Assembly: GCA_011947345.1 (NCBI GenBank)
Contig: JAAVTG010001003.1
Location: 1,550,001-1,614,000 of the forward strand
Length of the DNA stretch: 64,000 nt
From: Phytophthora quininea
Lineage: Eukaryota; Oomycota; Peronosporomycetes; Peronosporales; Peronosporaceae
Direction: 5' to 3'
This document shows, one piece after another, positions 45,515-55,968 of this stretch (position 1 is its first letter; each line of letters opens with the position of its first letter). The notes beneath the pieces are model-generated. The model saw nothing but the letters and a program-made list of their open reading frames with translations, was not told the origin of the DNA and searched no databases. The position numbers and the translations under genes were made by a program.

Positions 45515-48500
45515 ATGATTACTGTAGCTGACTCTACGGCTCAAGAACCAGACGAGTTTCTCAAGGGAATGGCTCGAACTTTTACTTGTTGGGCAGATTT
45601 TGAATCAGGCTTAGCGCAATTTTCTAACCAAACTCACCAATTATTTGTTCGTAGAACGTCGACTGACGTTCGCAAAAGAAATGTACAAATTAAAAAACGG
45701 TGGGCAGCAACAGCATCTCATCGAAGCAAAATTATGAATTTGCTTCCAGAGAGCTTTGAATTTTACAATATCGGCTACCAATGTACGCACGGACCCGTTC
45801 GAGCAACAAAAACTACAGGACAGTGCTTTCACAACTCGGTCAGAACCAACGATTGTCCCGTCAAAATAAGTGCAACGTTGACACGTTTACTTAGCGGTCA
45901 GCATATCATAAAAGTTAGTGATAGTGAAGACAACCACAACCACAACGTAGGATCACAGATATATCGTCACTATCCACAAGTTCGGCAAATTTCCGATGAG
46001 GTTCTCCTAGATCGAGTCGAGTGCATGCGTCAAGCTGGGACAAAGGCCAACGGAGTATTGCTGTATTTACGAGAAAATTGTGGTACTTATTTTTTGTGAG
46101 GTTTGTTGGAAAATAACCTATAAAATTGTTATTTTGTATGTCCCCAAACCAGATAAATCTCCAACCATCAAAGACTTTCACAATTTATTGGCGCATCTCC
46201 GGTCAAAAACAAACGCGCTGGAACAGATTCGGTTTGTGCAGAGGCAGTTCTACAAGACTTATGCAATACCGACGTTGGCTCCATCGCGTCGTTGTATGTT
46301 GACGACCTCAAAGTGCTTCAGACTGTAGCATTTCAAACAAGAAAGATGCGTCGCCTTTTTGCGGCGTTTCCAGAGGTTTTAATGGTCGACACTATATTCA
46401 ACACAAATCGGAATAGGTACAAATTATTCAGCTTCGTTGTGCACGACATTCACGGAAAGGTAATGCTTATATATCTGTTAGTGATTGCTTTTTAAACAAA
46501 ACTAACTGTAGATTCTGTAGGGTTAATATGTACAGCATGCTTTGATGACCTCAGAATCCAAAGATGCAGTGGCGAACTTCGTGCATTACAATCAAAATTG
46601 GCGCTCAATTAAAGCTGTGATTACCGATAAAGACTCGAAAGAACGCGGCGTGTTGGCCGCCGCATTTCCTACAGCTCGACTACTACTATGCCAGTTCCAC
46701 GTAATTTCTTACTTCGAGAAACAAGTGAGTACACTACCTTTACGTCCGCATTGTATACCGTTAATTTTGTATGTACTGTCCAGGTAACAACCTTGTGCAA
46801 GGGGTGTCCGAAAGAGAAACAACATCTGAAAGACTACATGGCATCTCTCGTTTATGCGAGCAGCAAACTGGAATATGATCGTTGCAAAAACTATTCCTGT
46901 TTCACCTTGAAGGCGATGTCAACCATCCTTTATATGATTATTTTCTGAGAAATTGGGATTCTACCACTGACGAATGGGTTTCGTACCAACAGAGCAATGT
47001 AGCTCACTTAGGGAACAATATTAATAACAGGTATGTCGATGCATACTTCTAGATGTTTATGGCTAACTGAACGCACGTCATATCATGACTAGGATTGAAT
47101 CCAAGTGGGCAAAGTTAAAATACGTTATTGAGCCCACGTTCGGCATGGAGAAATGCATTTCTACTCTGCTATGCTTACAAGATATTTGTGAGGATGAGTA
47201 CGAGGCGGAGCTCCTCAAAGTTGGTCAGCGTCGATTTAAAACTGATGAAGATGGTGAAGAAATCCCTCGCGATGTGACGGACGAGGTGGCCCGGTTGGTG
47301 AATATGGTTAGCTCGCACGCATTTCGACTAGTTCACGTAAGTACACTGTTTTTTCTTTTAGTTAGTGAATACTTTCCTATCTGACGCTGTAACCCTTGCA
47401 AATAGGACTAAGTCAAGTTTGCGTATTGGAGGTCAACTTGCTATCCGTCTCTGTTCGAGATGGAGTAGTAGCCGAACTACTAAACTCGGAAGACAATCAT
47501 ATCTACAAGATATTCCTAGAGGTACGGATTGGCGGTGAATCACGCAACTACTAAATTCGCACTAACACTCTTGATGATGTGGAATTTTACGTGCAGATGC
47601 ATTTTTGCAAGAACGCGCTTATTGCCATGCCGACATGCAATTTATTACAGACGAATGACTGCTAGTTTTAACGCGCACGCCTTCGAGACGATTATACCAT
47701 TCCAGTTCATAAATCCGCGGTGGTGCCGTGCAACCGAATTGAACGATATTAGCAATGCAAAGCTCGTAGTTGACAATCCGATGCGTATTATGACCGCTAC
47801 AAAACGATACCCCCTCAATCACCTAGAGCAAAATATTGCGAAGCCATGGATGTGATGTATGACCTAGCGGGAATTATGCAGGAAATGGGCATGGAGCGAT
47901 TTAAGGAAACCCCTACTGTACTATCTGACTTTAGGAATGAAGCCGCGGCTGGAAGAGTGCCCAGATTTTACTATGATCCTGACTTAACCGGATCAAACAG
48001 GCTTCTCGCAGTAGAGACGGCTAATGTAAACGCGGAATCCCAATGGTGTGCGTCGGAACGTATTGCAAGATTCGGGACATGCAATATCGCAAGAGCCGTC
48101 GACATCTCGTGATATTGCAATTTCTGGGTCTAGTGCAGACAACCAGGGCTCATTCACCTTGCTCCCCGCCACGAAGTTCATAGGAAAATTGAGGCGAAAA
48201 CAGAAACGCGAATCCAGAGGTGAAACTTTAAACTCCATCAATAAAGCAGCGACGGACATGGCTCACGGCGCTGTCATGGTGAATTCCAAGCTGTCGGGTA
48301 TTCATACTGTTCTGTCTCAATCGTACTCACTCGCTCTATGCGCTCCAGTGGTGAGAACATCGTTGATATGAGCTTTGTTTTGATGAAATGTATCTAACGT
48401 GTTTTACAGTTCAATTCTGTGCGTACAGAGAAGCTCGATTCCTCAGACATAGCAGTGATCGACGATGAAGAAGTTGATGTGGACGATTTTGCGTTCGTCC

Positions 48501-49496
48501 TCGATAAGCATGGTGTCGACCAGTGCGTGAGAGCGATAAGATCATTTCAGCATAAGCACGTGTTGTTAATCCTCGACGTGGATAAGAGAGTTTGTCTTAC
48601 TCTGGATACCAGACATGGAAAATTCACGGCTACGCAAATCGAGACAATGGTAAATTACTACGACGCCGTAGCAGCACTGAAAAAAACAAGCAAGCAATGG
48701 ATTGGATCGACACTTTAGAAACAGTGATTCCACAAAATGTGCTACCCCAGCTCAGTGAATACGTCCACAAACACGCGGTAAGTCATGTGTTCTTCGCTAT
48801 TTACCTGCCAATTAATCTTATTTACGTGATGTCGGTCGGTGTTGCCAGAGACAACACGTTTAAGCGCTCAGATACTACAAAATCAAAAACACCCGTATTG
48901 AAGGCCATCCTGTCGAAGGCGTCAAGCTTTTGAAGTTTTGTGGAGACTCATGGCTTAATGACGAATGCATCCTGGCTGGCATGTTACATATCCACCGGCT
49001 AAGCAAGTCTGTGGGGATCGTAACCCCCTCTTTCGCAATTGTCTGATCCAGAAGCACGTCGCAAAGTCGTCGCAGTCTCGACGCATTTGACGATGGAGCT
49101 GTTGTTGTTGCCGGCGTTATCCACGCAACCAAAGCCCACTGGACGGCATTCATCTATCACCGCGAAGGCGTCACTATAGAAGCTGAAATTCGACCAACTT
49201 GCATTCTTTACGATAGCGGTTCGGCAGCATATCAACAAACAAAGCTTCTGGTTCAAGAAATCATCTCTCTAAGTGTACCTGCCGACATTGTCTTCACAGA
49301 AGACTCATTGCCGAAGTGCACGGATGGCGTGAACTGTGGTGTTCTAGGACTTTTGTTCCTGGAGGTACACCTCTATAAAGCTTCACGATGGGATCGAAAG
49401 GTATTTGAAAACCCTGCTTGGGATACAAATATATACAAGTCGCTCAAATACTATCGGTTAAGATTTCTCCTGAAAGCAATTAAAATGAGCGAATAG
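45515..49496 (+). mobile_element. Mutator-like element (MULE) transposase with Ulp1-like C48 protease domain
   Basis: N-terminal FAR1/FLYWCH-like region (with CPVKISATLTRL and NHNHNVGS), then a MULE catalytic core with PEVLMVDTIFNTNRNRY (first Asp) and KAVITDKDSKERGVLAAAF followed by LLLCQFH. A SWIM zinc finger follows near 47600 (CRCIFARTRLLPCRHAIYY), then a Ulp1/SENP-type region: SWLNDECILAGML near 48950, HWTAFIYH near 49134 (His) and TDGVNCGVLGL near 49320 (Cys). GT-AG introns look real (for example 46092-46153, 46459-46535 and 46724-46783). A few phase changes and a TGA near 49043 suggest partial decay. No TIR was recognised. MULEs with captured Ulp1 domains are known in plants as Kaonashi elements, and this is an analogous design. 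Confidence 0.65.
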
Positions 49497-49746
49497 AAAT
49501 TCCATTCATACACAATGCGGTTGTTTGGTGCAGTTCTCAGCCACAGTCATGCAAGACTGATGCAAATTGCCAAATGGTAAGGTTCTGTGAGATTTTTGTC
49601 TGCAGCACAGATCCCTGCACATAATATTCCTCAACATTCTGTGCAAGTAGGATGTGCCGTCTGCTGAGCCCTCACCTAGTACAGAAGATTACGACGACTA
49701 TCTGCCAAATATAATATTTTACCTCCAATATACTATATGGATCTAA

Positions 49747-49775
49747 TGATTATGCGGGCAGTTTCGTGATTATGC
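49747..49775 (+). promoter_or_regulatory. Paired 9-base direct repeat upstream of ABCC copy 2
   Basis: tgattatgc at 49747-49755 and 49767-49775, 20 bases apart, about 140 bases before the ATG. It is conserved in the other arm, although conservation may only reflect the recent duplication. Confidence 0.3.
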
Positions 49776-49910
49776 AAATACCCAAGAGTGTTGGTCTCCA
49801 AGTTTTAGCCAATCATCACATGTCCCACCTTTTGATGGAACACCGGCACAAAACCCCGTTGCCTTCACTTCCGAATCCGCACCCAAGCGCTTCAAGCTCC
49901 GTCCGCAACG

Positions 49911-52900
49911 ATGGCGCCCAAGACGCGCGAGCTCGAGGAGCGCAAACCACTGTTGCAGGGCGTGACGGTCGTGCAGAATGTCGGTGCCAATGCCAGCAAG
50001 ACGTGGACGCCCGTGGACGCCCCCGGCCTGGGCGACCGCTACCCGTCGCAGCAGTCTGGCTGCATGGACGCCGTCTTCTTCTCGTGGGTCACGCCGCTCA
50101 TGAAACTGGGCAACGAGCGGCCGTTGGAGAGCGAAGATCTGTTCCAATTGGACCCGTACAACCGCGCAGCCAACGTCTCGCAGCGGTTTACCGAGGCCTG
50201 GGCGCGCCAGAAGCAGAGCAACAAGCCCAGCCTGGTGTGGGCGCTGGGCCAGGCCTTCGGCTTCAAGTTCGTGGTGGCAGGCTTCCTCAAGCTCATCCAC
50301 GACTCGCTGCAGTTCGTGGGACCCATGATCATCAAGGACATCATCGCGTACCTGAGCGACCCGACGGCACCGCTGTCCGAGGGACTCACGTACGCGGGCG
50401 TGATCTTCGTGGCCGGCGTGGTGCAGTCGTTCGCACTGCGCCAGTACTTCTTCTACTGCTACGAGACGGGTCTGCAGTTCCGCAGCGCCATCGTCACGGC
50501 CGTGTTCGAGAAGTCGATGGTGCTGTCGGCTGCGGCGCGGCAGCAACGCACGTCGGGCGAGATCACCAACCTCATGTCGATCGACGCGCAGCGGCTGCAG
50601 GACATGACGCCGTACCTGCACGCAGTTTGGTACGCGGCCTTCCAGATCATCGTGTCGTGTGTGCTGCTGTGGCAGCAGATCGGAGTCGCCACGTTTGCTG
50701 GCGTTGCGGTGATCTTAGCGACCATCCCGTTGATGGCGGTGTTTTCGAAGATGATGGGGAAGTTGCAGGAGCAGCTCATGAAAGTCAAAGATGAACGCAT
50801 TAAGATCTGTGTGGAAGTGCTATCGGGGATCAAAGTGGTGAAGATGAAGGCGTGGGAAAACTCGTTCGTCGGACGGGTCATGAAGTTCCGTGACGATGAG
50901 TTGAAGCGACTGCGAACGTACATGTTTGCCAGTATTGGACCGAATGCGATGTTCAGCTTCGTGCCTTCGCTGGTGACGGTAGTTTCTTTCAGTGCGTACG
51001 TGCTTCTCGGTCACACGTTGGATGTTGGCACGGCGTTGACCAGTCTTGCGCTGTTCAACATTCTTGGGTTCCCCATGTTCATGCTGCCACAAGTGTTTAG
51101 CAACGTTGTAGAAGCAAATGTGAGCTTCAACCGTCTTAGCAGCTACTTCCTCGCGGAAGAACGTACCAAGGTTGGTGATGGTAGCCTGACCGAAGTCGGT
51201 ATTTCCGTTGAGGCTGCTGATTTCAAGTGGGACGCTGCACCAGAGGCGAACGATGAAAAGCAGGATGGTGACGCTGTTGCTCCGCCGACTCCTGTGGCTG
51301 AGGGTCCTGCTCTTCGTAACATCAACTTCTCCGCTAAGAAGGGTGAACTGCATGCGATTGTCGGTCACGTAGGTAGCGGCAAGTCGACACTTCTGGCTGG
51401 TATCCTTGGCGACGCTCGCTGCAGTGCCGGTGAGGTGGCGATCCGAGGCTCGGTGGCGTACGTCTCGCAGCAGCCATTCATCCAGAACGCGACAGTGCGC
51501 GACAACATCACATTTGGTTTGCCGTTCGACGCGGAGAAGTATGAAGAGGCTTTGCGTGTGAGTTCACTAAAGAAGGATCTGCGCATCCTGACTGCTGGCG
51601 ACCGCACCGAGATTGGAGAGAAAGGCATTAATCTGAGTGGCGGCCAGCGCACGCGCGTTGCGATCGCTCGTGCTGTATACCAGGACGCGGATATTTACCT
51701 TTTGGATGACATTCTGTCGGCTGTCGACAGCCACGTCGGCGCCGACATCTTCAACGAGTGCATCAAGAAGACGCTGAAGGACAAGTTGGTGGTTTTGGTG
51801 ACGCATTCGCTGAGTTTCATCAACCAGTGCGACAGCATTGAGGTGATTGCCGACGGCCGAGTCGCAGAACGTGGTTCGTACTCGCAGCTGATGGCGAAGA
51901 AGAGTTTGTTGGCCCAAATGGTGTCGAACTATGTGGAGAGCGAGAAGGAAGAAGAGGAAAGCACGGAGTCAGTAGAGTCGGAAGAGTCTGCTGACTCCAG
52001 CGACGACGAGTCAATCCCCATTACAATGCGTCGGAAATCGAGTGAAGCTCGTATGCGTCGCCGTTCGCGCGTGTCCTCCACGAGGAGTGACGACAGCCAA
52101 ATCGTTGAGGAAGAGGGACAACTGATGGTCGAAGAGGACCGTTCTGTTGGCGACGTGTCCTGGGCCGTGTATGGCACGTGGATGAAAGCATTTGGAGGCT
52201 TTTGTGCTGCATTTATGGTCGTCTTGGGGTTCTTTGCGGCTCAAGGACTGACCCTCCTATCGACGGTTTGGATTTCGTATTGGTCTGAGCAAGCGGCGAA
52301 ATACCCGGACTCGCAGATGTACTACGTCTACGTGTACATGCTCATCAACGCCGTGTACGCGGTGCTGCTGTTCATCCGAGTCATTCTGCTGTACGTGGGG
52401 TCCCTCCACGCGAGTCGACTGCTTTTCAGCAAGCTATTGAGTCGTATTCTGCGTGCACCTACTTCATTCTTTGATACGACTCCACTGGGCCGTATCGTGA
52501 ACCGTTTGTCGAAAGATGTCTACACGGTGGATGAATCGATCCCGGAGACGATCGAAGAGCTGCTGGGGACGGTCATCGCTGTGACTTTCACGATTGCGAC
52601 CGCTTCGTACATTACGCCCATGTTTATGATTATCCTAATGCCTGTTCTTGTCGGGTACTACAGCTCACAGCGGTACTTCATCAAGACTTCGCGTGAGCTG
52701 CAGCGTCTCGACTCAATCAGTCGTTCGCCTATCTTCGCTTTGCTGTCGGAAACGCTTGATGGTCTTTCGACGATTCGCGCTTTTGGCGTTGAGAACAACT
52801 TCATCAACCACAACAACTACTTGTTGGACAAGAACCAGCGCGCATACTTTCTGAACTTCACTATCAACTGCTGGCTGGGTCTGCGGTTGGAGTTTGTTGG

Positions 52901-53897
52901 CACATGTATCGCTACCGCTGCTGCTTTATCAGCGGTACTGTCTCGTGGTTCCAACCTCGCAGAGGGAACTGCGTTTGCTGGACTGGTTGGTGTTTCGTTG
53001 TCGTTTGCATTTAACGTGACGCAACCGCTCAACTGGACAGTGCGCATGCTCAGTCAATTGCAGACTCAAATGGTCTCGGTCGAGCGTATTCAGACGTACA
53101 CAGAGATGCCGACGGAGGCTGCTCTAGAGAGCACGGCCGCTAACAAACCGAGCTTGGACTGGCCGACGACCGGCGCGATTTGCTTCAACCGCGTGGACCT
53201 GCGCTACCGTCCTGGACTTCCGCGCGTGCTTCGTGGCCTGACGTTCACCGTCAATGCCAAGGAGAAGATCGGCATTGTCGGCCGCACGGGTGCTGGCAAG
53301 AGCAGTCTGATCGTAGCGCTCATGCGGCTGACCGAGCTGGACGCGGGCACCATCTCGATCGACGGCGTGGACATCAGCAAGATTGGTCTGCATGACCTGC
53401 GCGCCAACATCGCCATCATCCCGCAGGATCCCGTGCTGTTCTCGGGCACCGTGCGCTCCAACTTGGACCCGTTTGAGCAGTTCTCAGACGAGCAGATCTG
53501 GGCGTCTGTGAAGCGTGCGTCGCTGCACAAGGCTGTGACTTCGCTGGACGACGTGGTGGACGAGAAGGGAACCAACTTTAGTGTGGGCGAGCGTCAACTG
53601 CTGTCCATTGCTCGTGCGCTTCTGAAGCGGTCGCGTGTGATTCTGATGGACGAGGCCACGGCGTCCATCGACCCGGAGACCGACCGCCAGATCCAGCAGA
53701 GTATCCGCGAGGAGTTCCGTGACTGCACGACGTTGACGATCGCTCACCGCATCAACACGATCCTGGACTCGGACCGCATCCTGGTGATGGAGAAGGGCTC
53801 GGTGGCGGAGTTCGACTCACCCGTGGAGTTGCAGCGGAGACCCGACGGCATTTTCAAGTCGCTCGTGGATGCGTGGCGTCAGGTCAGTAAAGAGTAG
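49911..53897 (+). CDS. ABCC/MRP-type full ABC transporter, copy 2, intact
   Basis: A single-exon gene of 1328 residues, the size of short MRPs lacking the TMD0 domain. TMD1 spans about residues 120-410. NBD1 has Walker A GHVGSGKS (485-492), signature LSGGQ (575-579) and Walker B IYLLDD (595-600), with Asp in place of the catalytic Glu as in MRP1. An acidic Ser-rich linker (about 675-740) carries basic clusters RRKSSEAR and RRRSR that could be phosphorylated. TMD2 spans about 750-1050. NBD2 has GRTGAGKS (1124-1131), a degenerate signature FSVGE (1223-1227) and VILMDE (1243-1248). One canonical and one degenerate site is the usual ABCC asymmetry. Likely an exporter of conjugates, lipids or xenobiotics at the plasma or vacuolar membrane. 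P450-3 begins 219 bases downstream on the same strand. Confidence 0.95.
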   Translation: MAPKTRELEERKPLLQGVTVVQNVGANASKTWTPVDAPGLGDRYPSQQSGCMDAVFFSWVTPLMKLGNERPLESEDLFQLDPYNRAANVSQRFTEAWARQKQSNKPSLVWALGQAFGFKFVVAGFLKLIHDSLQFVGPMIIKDIIAYLSDPTAPLSEGLTYAGVIFVAGVVQSFALRQYFFYCYETGLQFRSAIVTAVFEKSMVLSAAARQQRTSGEITNLMSIDAQRLQDMTPYLHAVWYAAFQIIVSCVLLWQQIGVATFAGVAVILATIPLMAVFSKMMGKLQEQLMKVKDERIKICVEVLSGIKVVKMKAWENSFVGRVMKFRDDELKRLRTYMFASIGPNAMFSFVPSLVTVVSFSAYVLLGHTLDVGTALTSLALFNILGFPMFMLPQVFSNVVEANVSFNRLSSYFLAEERTKVGDGSLTEVGISVEAADFKWDAAPEANDEKQDGDAVAPPTPVAEGPALRNINFSAKKGELHAIVGHVGSGKSTLLAGILGDARCSAGEVAIRGSVAYVSQQPFIQNATVRDNITFGLPFDAEKYEEALRVSSLKKDLRILTAGDRTEIGEKGINLSGGQRTRVAIARAVYQDADIYLLDDILSAVDSHVGADIFNECIKKTLKDKLVVLVTHSLSFINQCDSIEVIADGRVAERGSYSQLMAKKSLLAQMVSNYVESEKEEEESTESVESEESADSSDDESIPITMRRKSSEARMRRRSRVSSTRSDDSQIVEEEGQLMVEEDRSVGDVSWAVYGTWMKAFGGFCAAFMVVLGFFAAQGLTLLSTVWISYWSEQAAKYPDSQMYYVYVYMLINAVYAVLLFIRVILLYVGSLHASRLLFSKLLSRILRAPTSFFDTTPLGRIVNRLSKDVYTVDESIPETIEELLGTVIAVTFTIATASYITPMFMIILMPVLVGYYSSQRYFIKTSRELQRLDSISRSPIFALLSETLDGLSTIRAFGVENNFINHNNYLLDKNQRAYFLNFTINCWLGLRLEFVGTCIATAAALSAVLSRGSNLAEGTAFAGLVGVSLSFAFNVTQPLNWTVRMLSQLQTQMVSVERIQTYTEMPTEAALESTAANKPSLDWPTTGAICFNRVDLRYRPGLPRVLRGLTFTVNAKEKIGIVGRTGAGKSSLIVALMRLTELDAGTISIDGVDISKIGLHDLRANIAIIPQDPVLFSGTVRSNLDPFEQFSDEQIWASVKRASLHKAVTSLDDVVDEKGTNFSVGERQLLSIARALLKRSRVILMDEATASIDPETDRQIQQSIREEFRDCTTLTIAHRINTILDSDRILVMEKGSVAEFDSPVELQRRPDGIFKSLVDAWRQVSKE

Positions 53898-54115
53898 AAA
53901 ACTAGTGCAGTTAAATGGATCGAACTTTGGATGGCAACGTGTTCCTGGCAGCGGTTGCTGTGCGACTATAGAAAAAGTATCTTGATCCTCACATGGTTGA
54001 TGGCACATGCTCGGTGGCATCATCTTGTCAACGTCCGACGGTTCAAACGAAAGAAGTCCGGCGGTCCCAGTGGCAGTCAGTATCAAACGTTCTTCGCGGA
54101 GCTCACTTCGCCAAG

Positions 54116-55716
54116 ATGCTGCCGATCTCGCTGCTGAAAGAGAAGGCTTCGCTGGAGTCGACGATGACTATCGGCGTGGGGGTCTCGTCCTGCTCTCTGC
54201 TGTTGGCTTTTGGATCCAGTCTCGACGTGACAGACCTGGCAAGGACCACCGCCAGCCCCACCGCCTCGACTCCACGCTGCCGCTTCTTGAAAACACTTTG
54301 GATATCATCCGAGACTCTATCAATGGAAACATGCACCACCGCACCACTGATGTTGGCCAACAGTTCAACGCCGAGCCGATATTGCTTCGGGCGTTGGGGA
54401 TCCCAGACAACTATTTGTTGTTCACACCGGAGGCGTTCGAGGATGTGCTCAAGACCCAGTTTGAGAGCTTCCCCAAGGGCCCTTTCCTATGCGAGAACTT
54501 GCGAGACCTTCTCGGTGACGGCATCTTTGCTGTCGATGGAGCCAAGTGGGTGCACCAGCGCAAAACCGGCAGCCATCTCTTCACGATGCGATCTCTACGG
54601 GACTCCATGACGGTCATCATTCAACGGCACACTAGCGCTCTCAGTGATATCCTGGCTCGTGCAGCGGACAATGGCGACACTCTGGACCTGTTCAAGCTCT
54701 TGAACCGCTTCACTATGGAGGCCTTCGCGGAAATCGGCTTTGGCGTTCGCATGGGGTCTCTGGACGCAGATCAAGAACACCCCTTTCAAACTGCTTTCGA
54801 TAGAGCGCAACGAGCTCTTGTGTTCCGCTTCGTTCGCCCCGGTTGGTTCTGGAAGGCACAACGATGGCTTGGTATTGGCCTTGAAGGACAGCTCCAACGC
54901 GACATCCACGTGATCAACAACACTGTGCTGGAGATCATCGACAAGGCTCTGGCACAACAGTCGAAGGTCACTGAAGAGGACTGCCACGATTACAAGATCA
55001 AGGACATTGTGTCGCTCTTTATTGAGAACCTCTGTGATATTCCTGGTGCTGAGGGAGGTGTTGACCCGACGTATCTGAGAGATATCGTGGTGAACTTCTT
55101 GATCGCTGGACGAGATACGACGGCGCAATCGCTCAGTTGGTTCTTCTACAATCTCACTGAAAACCCTCGCGTCGAAGCCGCTATCCGGAAGGAGATTGCA
55201 GATACCGGTGCCATGGCTGCCAAAGAGACCTCTTTGATGGAGCAGGTGAGCCAGCTCGTGTACCTGGAAGCAGCTCTGAAGGAGACGCTACGTCTCCACC
55301 CATCGGTGCCAGTAAACCCGAAGCGAGCGCTGCACGACACAACCCTCTCCGATGGAACGTTTATCCCTGCAGGCTCGACGGTTAGCTTGATTTCGTACTC
55401 GATGGCGAGGATGACTCAGGTGTGGGGTCCCGACGCGGAAGAATTCAAGCCCGAGCGGTGGATCGACCCCAGTACAGGGAAACTGCTCAGCGTCTCGGCG
55501 TACAAGTTCGCGTCGTTCAATGCTGGTCCACGCATGTGTCTTGGGAAGAGCTTGGCGATGCTGGAGATGAAGCTGGTCGTGGTGGGGTTGCTCCGGAAGT
55601 TCCACATCGAAGTGCAGAACCCAAAAGACGTGACGTACGGCCTGTCGATCACTTTGCCGATCAAAGGCGCGCTGAATGTCAAGGTCTCGCGCGCAAACTT
55701 CCCTCCATGCGCTTAG
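54116..55716 (+). CDS. Cytochrome P450, CYP86-like clan (P450-3)
   Basis: A P450 of about 530 residues. Key motifs are LLGDGIFAVDGAKWVHQRK in the helix C region, LIAGRDTTAQSLSWFF (I-helix), EAALKETLRLHPS, FKPERWIDPSTG and the haem loop FNAGPRMCLG. I put the start at the ATG at 54116 (MLPISLLKEKASLES), which matches the N-terminus of P450-4 in style. It requires one more G in a run of five near 54181 to join the main frame and give a membrane anchor (GGLVLLSAVGFW). Without it, an in-frame ATG at 54007 gives an implausible, non-hydrophobic N-terminus. Likely an ER-bound fatty-acid hydroxylase by family. It forms a tandem pair with P450-4, 252 bases apart. Confidence 0.88.
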
Positions 55717-55968
55717 GAATGCCAACCAAGGGCCTCTGAATTCGCGTTGTAGTCATTCTTAGCGTTGAAAATCCTTTATGAAGATCACCACGCAGCTGTT
55801 TGTCCGCCCGCATTAACAATCCCAACCGCATCAACACCATGAGTTGAGCAATAAACTTTGTCAAGGTATCAGGGTTCACCTTTCCACATTGTTCAAAGCG
55901 ACGGTGATCAGCCATTTGGCATTTCGCCTTTTCCTGTGAAGGACGCGCCGGAATTTTCGACGTGCAAG

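Larger units (their letters stand above)
49659..53897 (+). repeat. Inverted duplication, arm 2
   Basis: The reverse-complement partner of 26216-30476. Homology starts at gtctgctgagccctcacct, covers the promoter, leader and whole ABCC coding region, and fades after the stop codon. Arm 2 is therefore about 4.2 kb, with about 19.2 kb of TE-derived DNA between the arms. Confidence 0.85.

Noticed and set aside
49766..50794. 342-codon plus-strand frame overlapping ABCC copy 2, and its partner at 29404-30369 (-)
   Set aside because: An alternative phase of the GC-rich ABCC N-terminus; Arg/Gly/Ala-rich with no domain. The ABCC frame has all motifs.
54007..54115. In-frame upstream ATG of P450-3
   Set aside because: Gives a hydrophilic, non-conserved N-terminus; the anchor-like start at 54116 fits the family if one G is restored.
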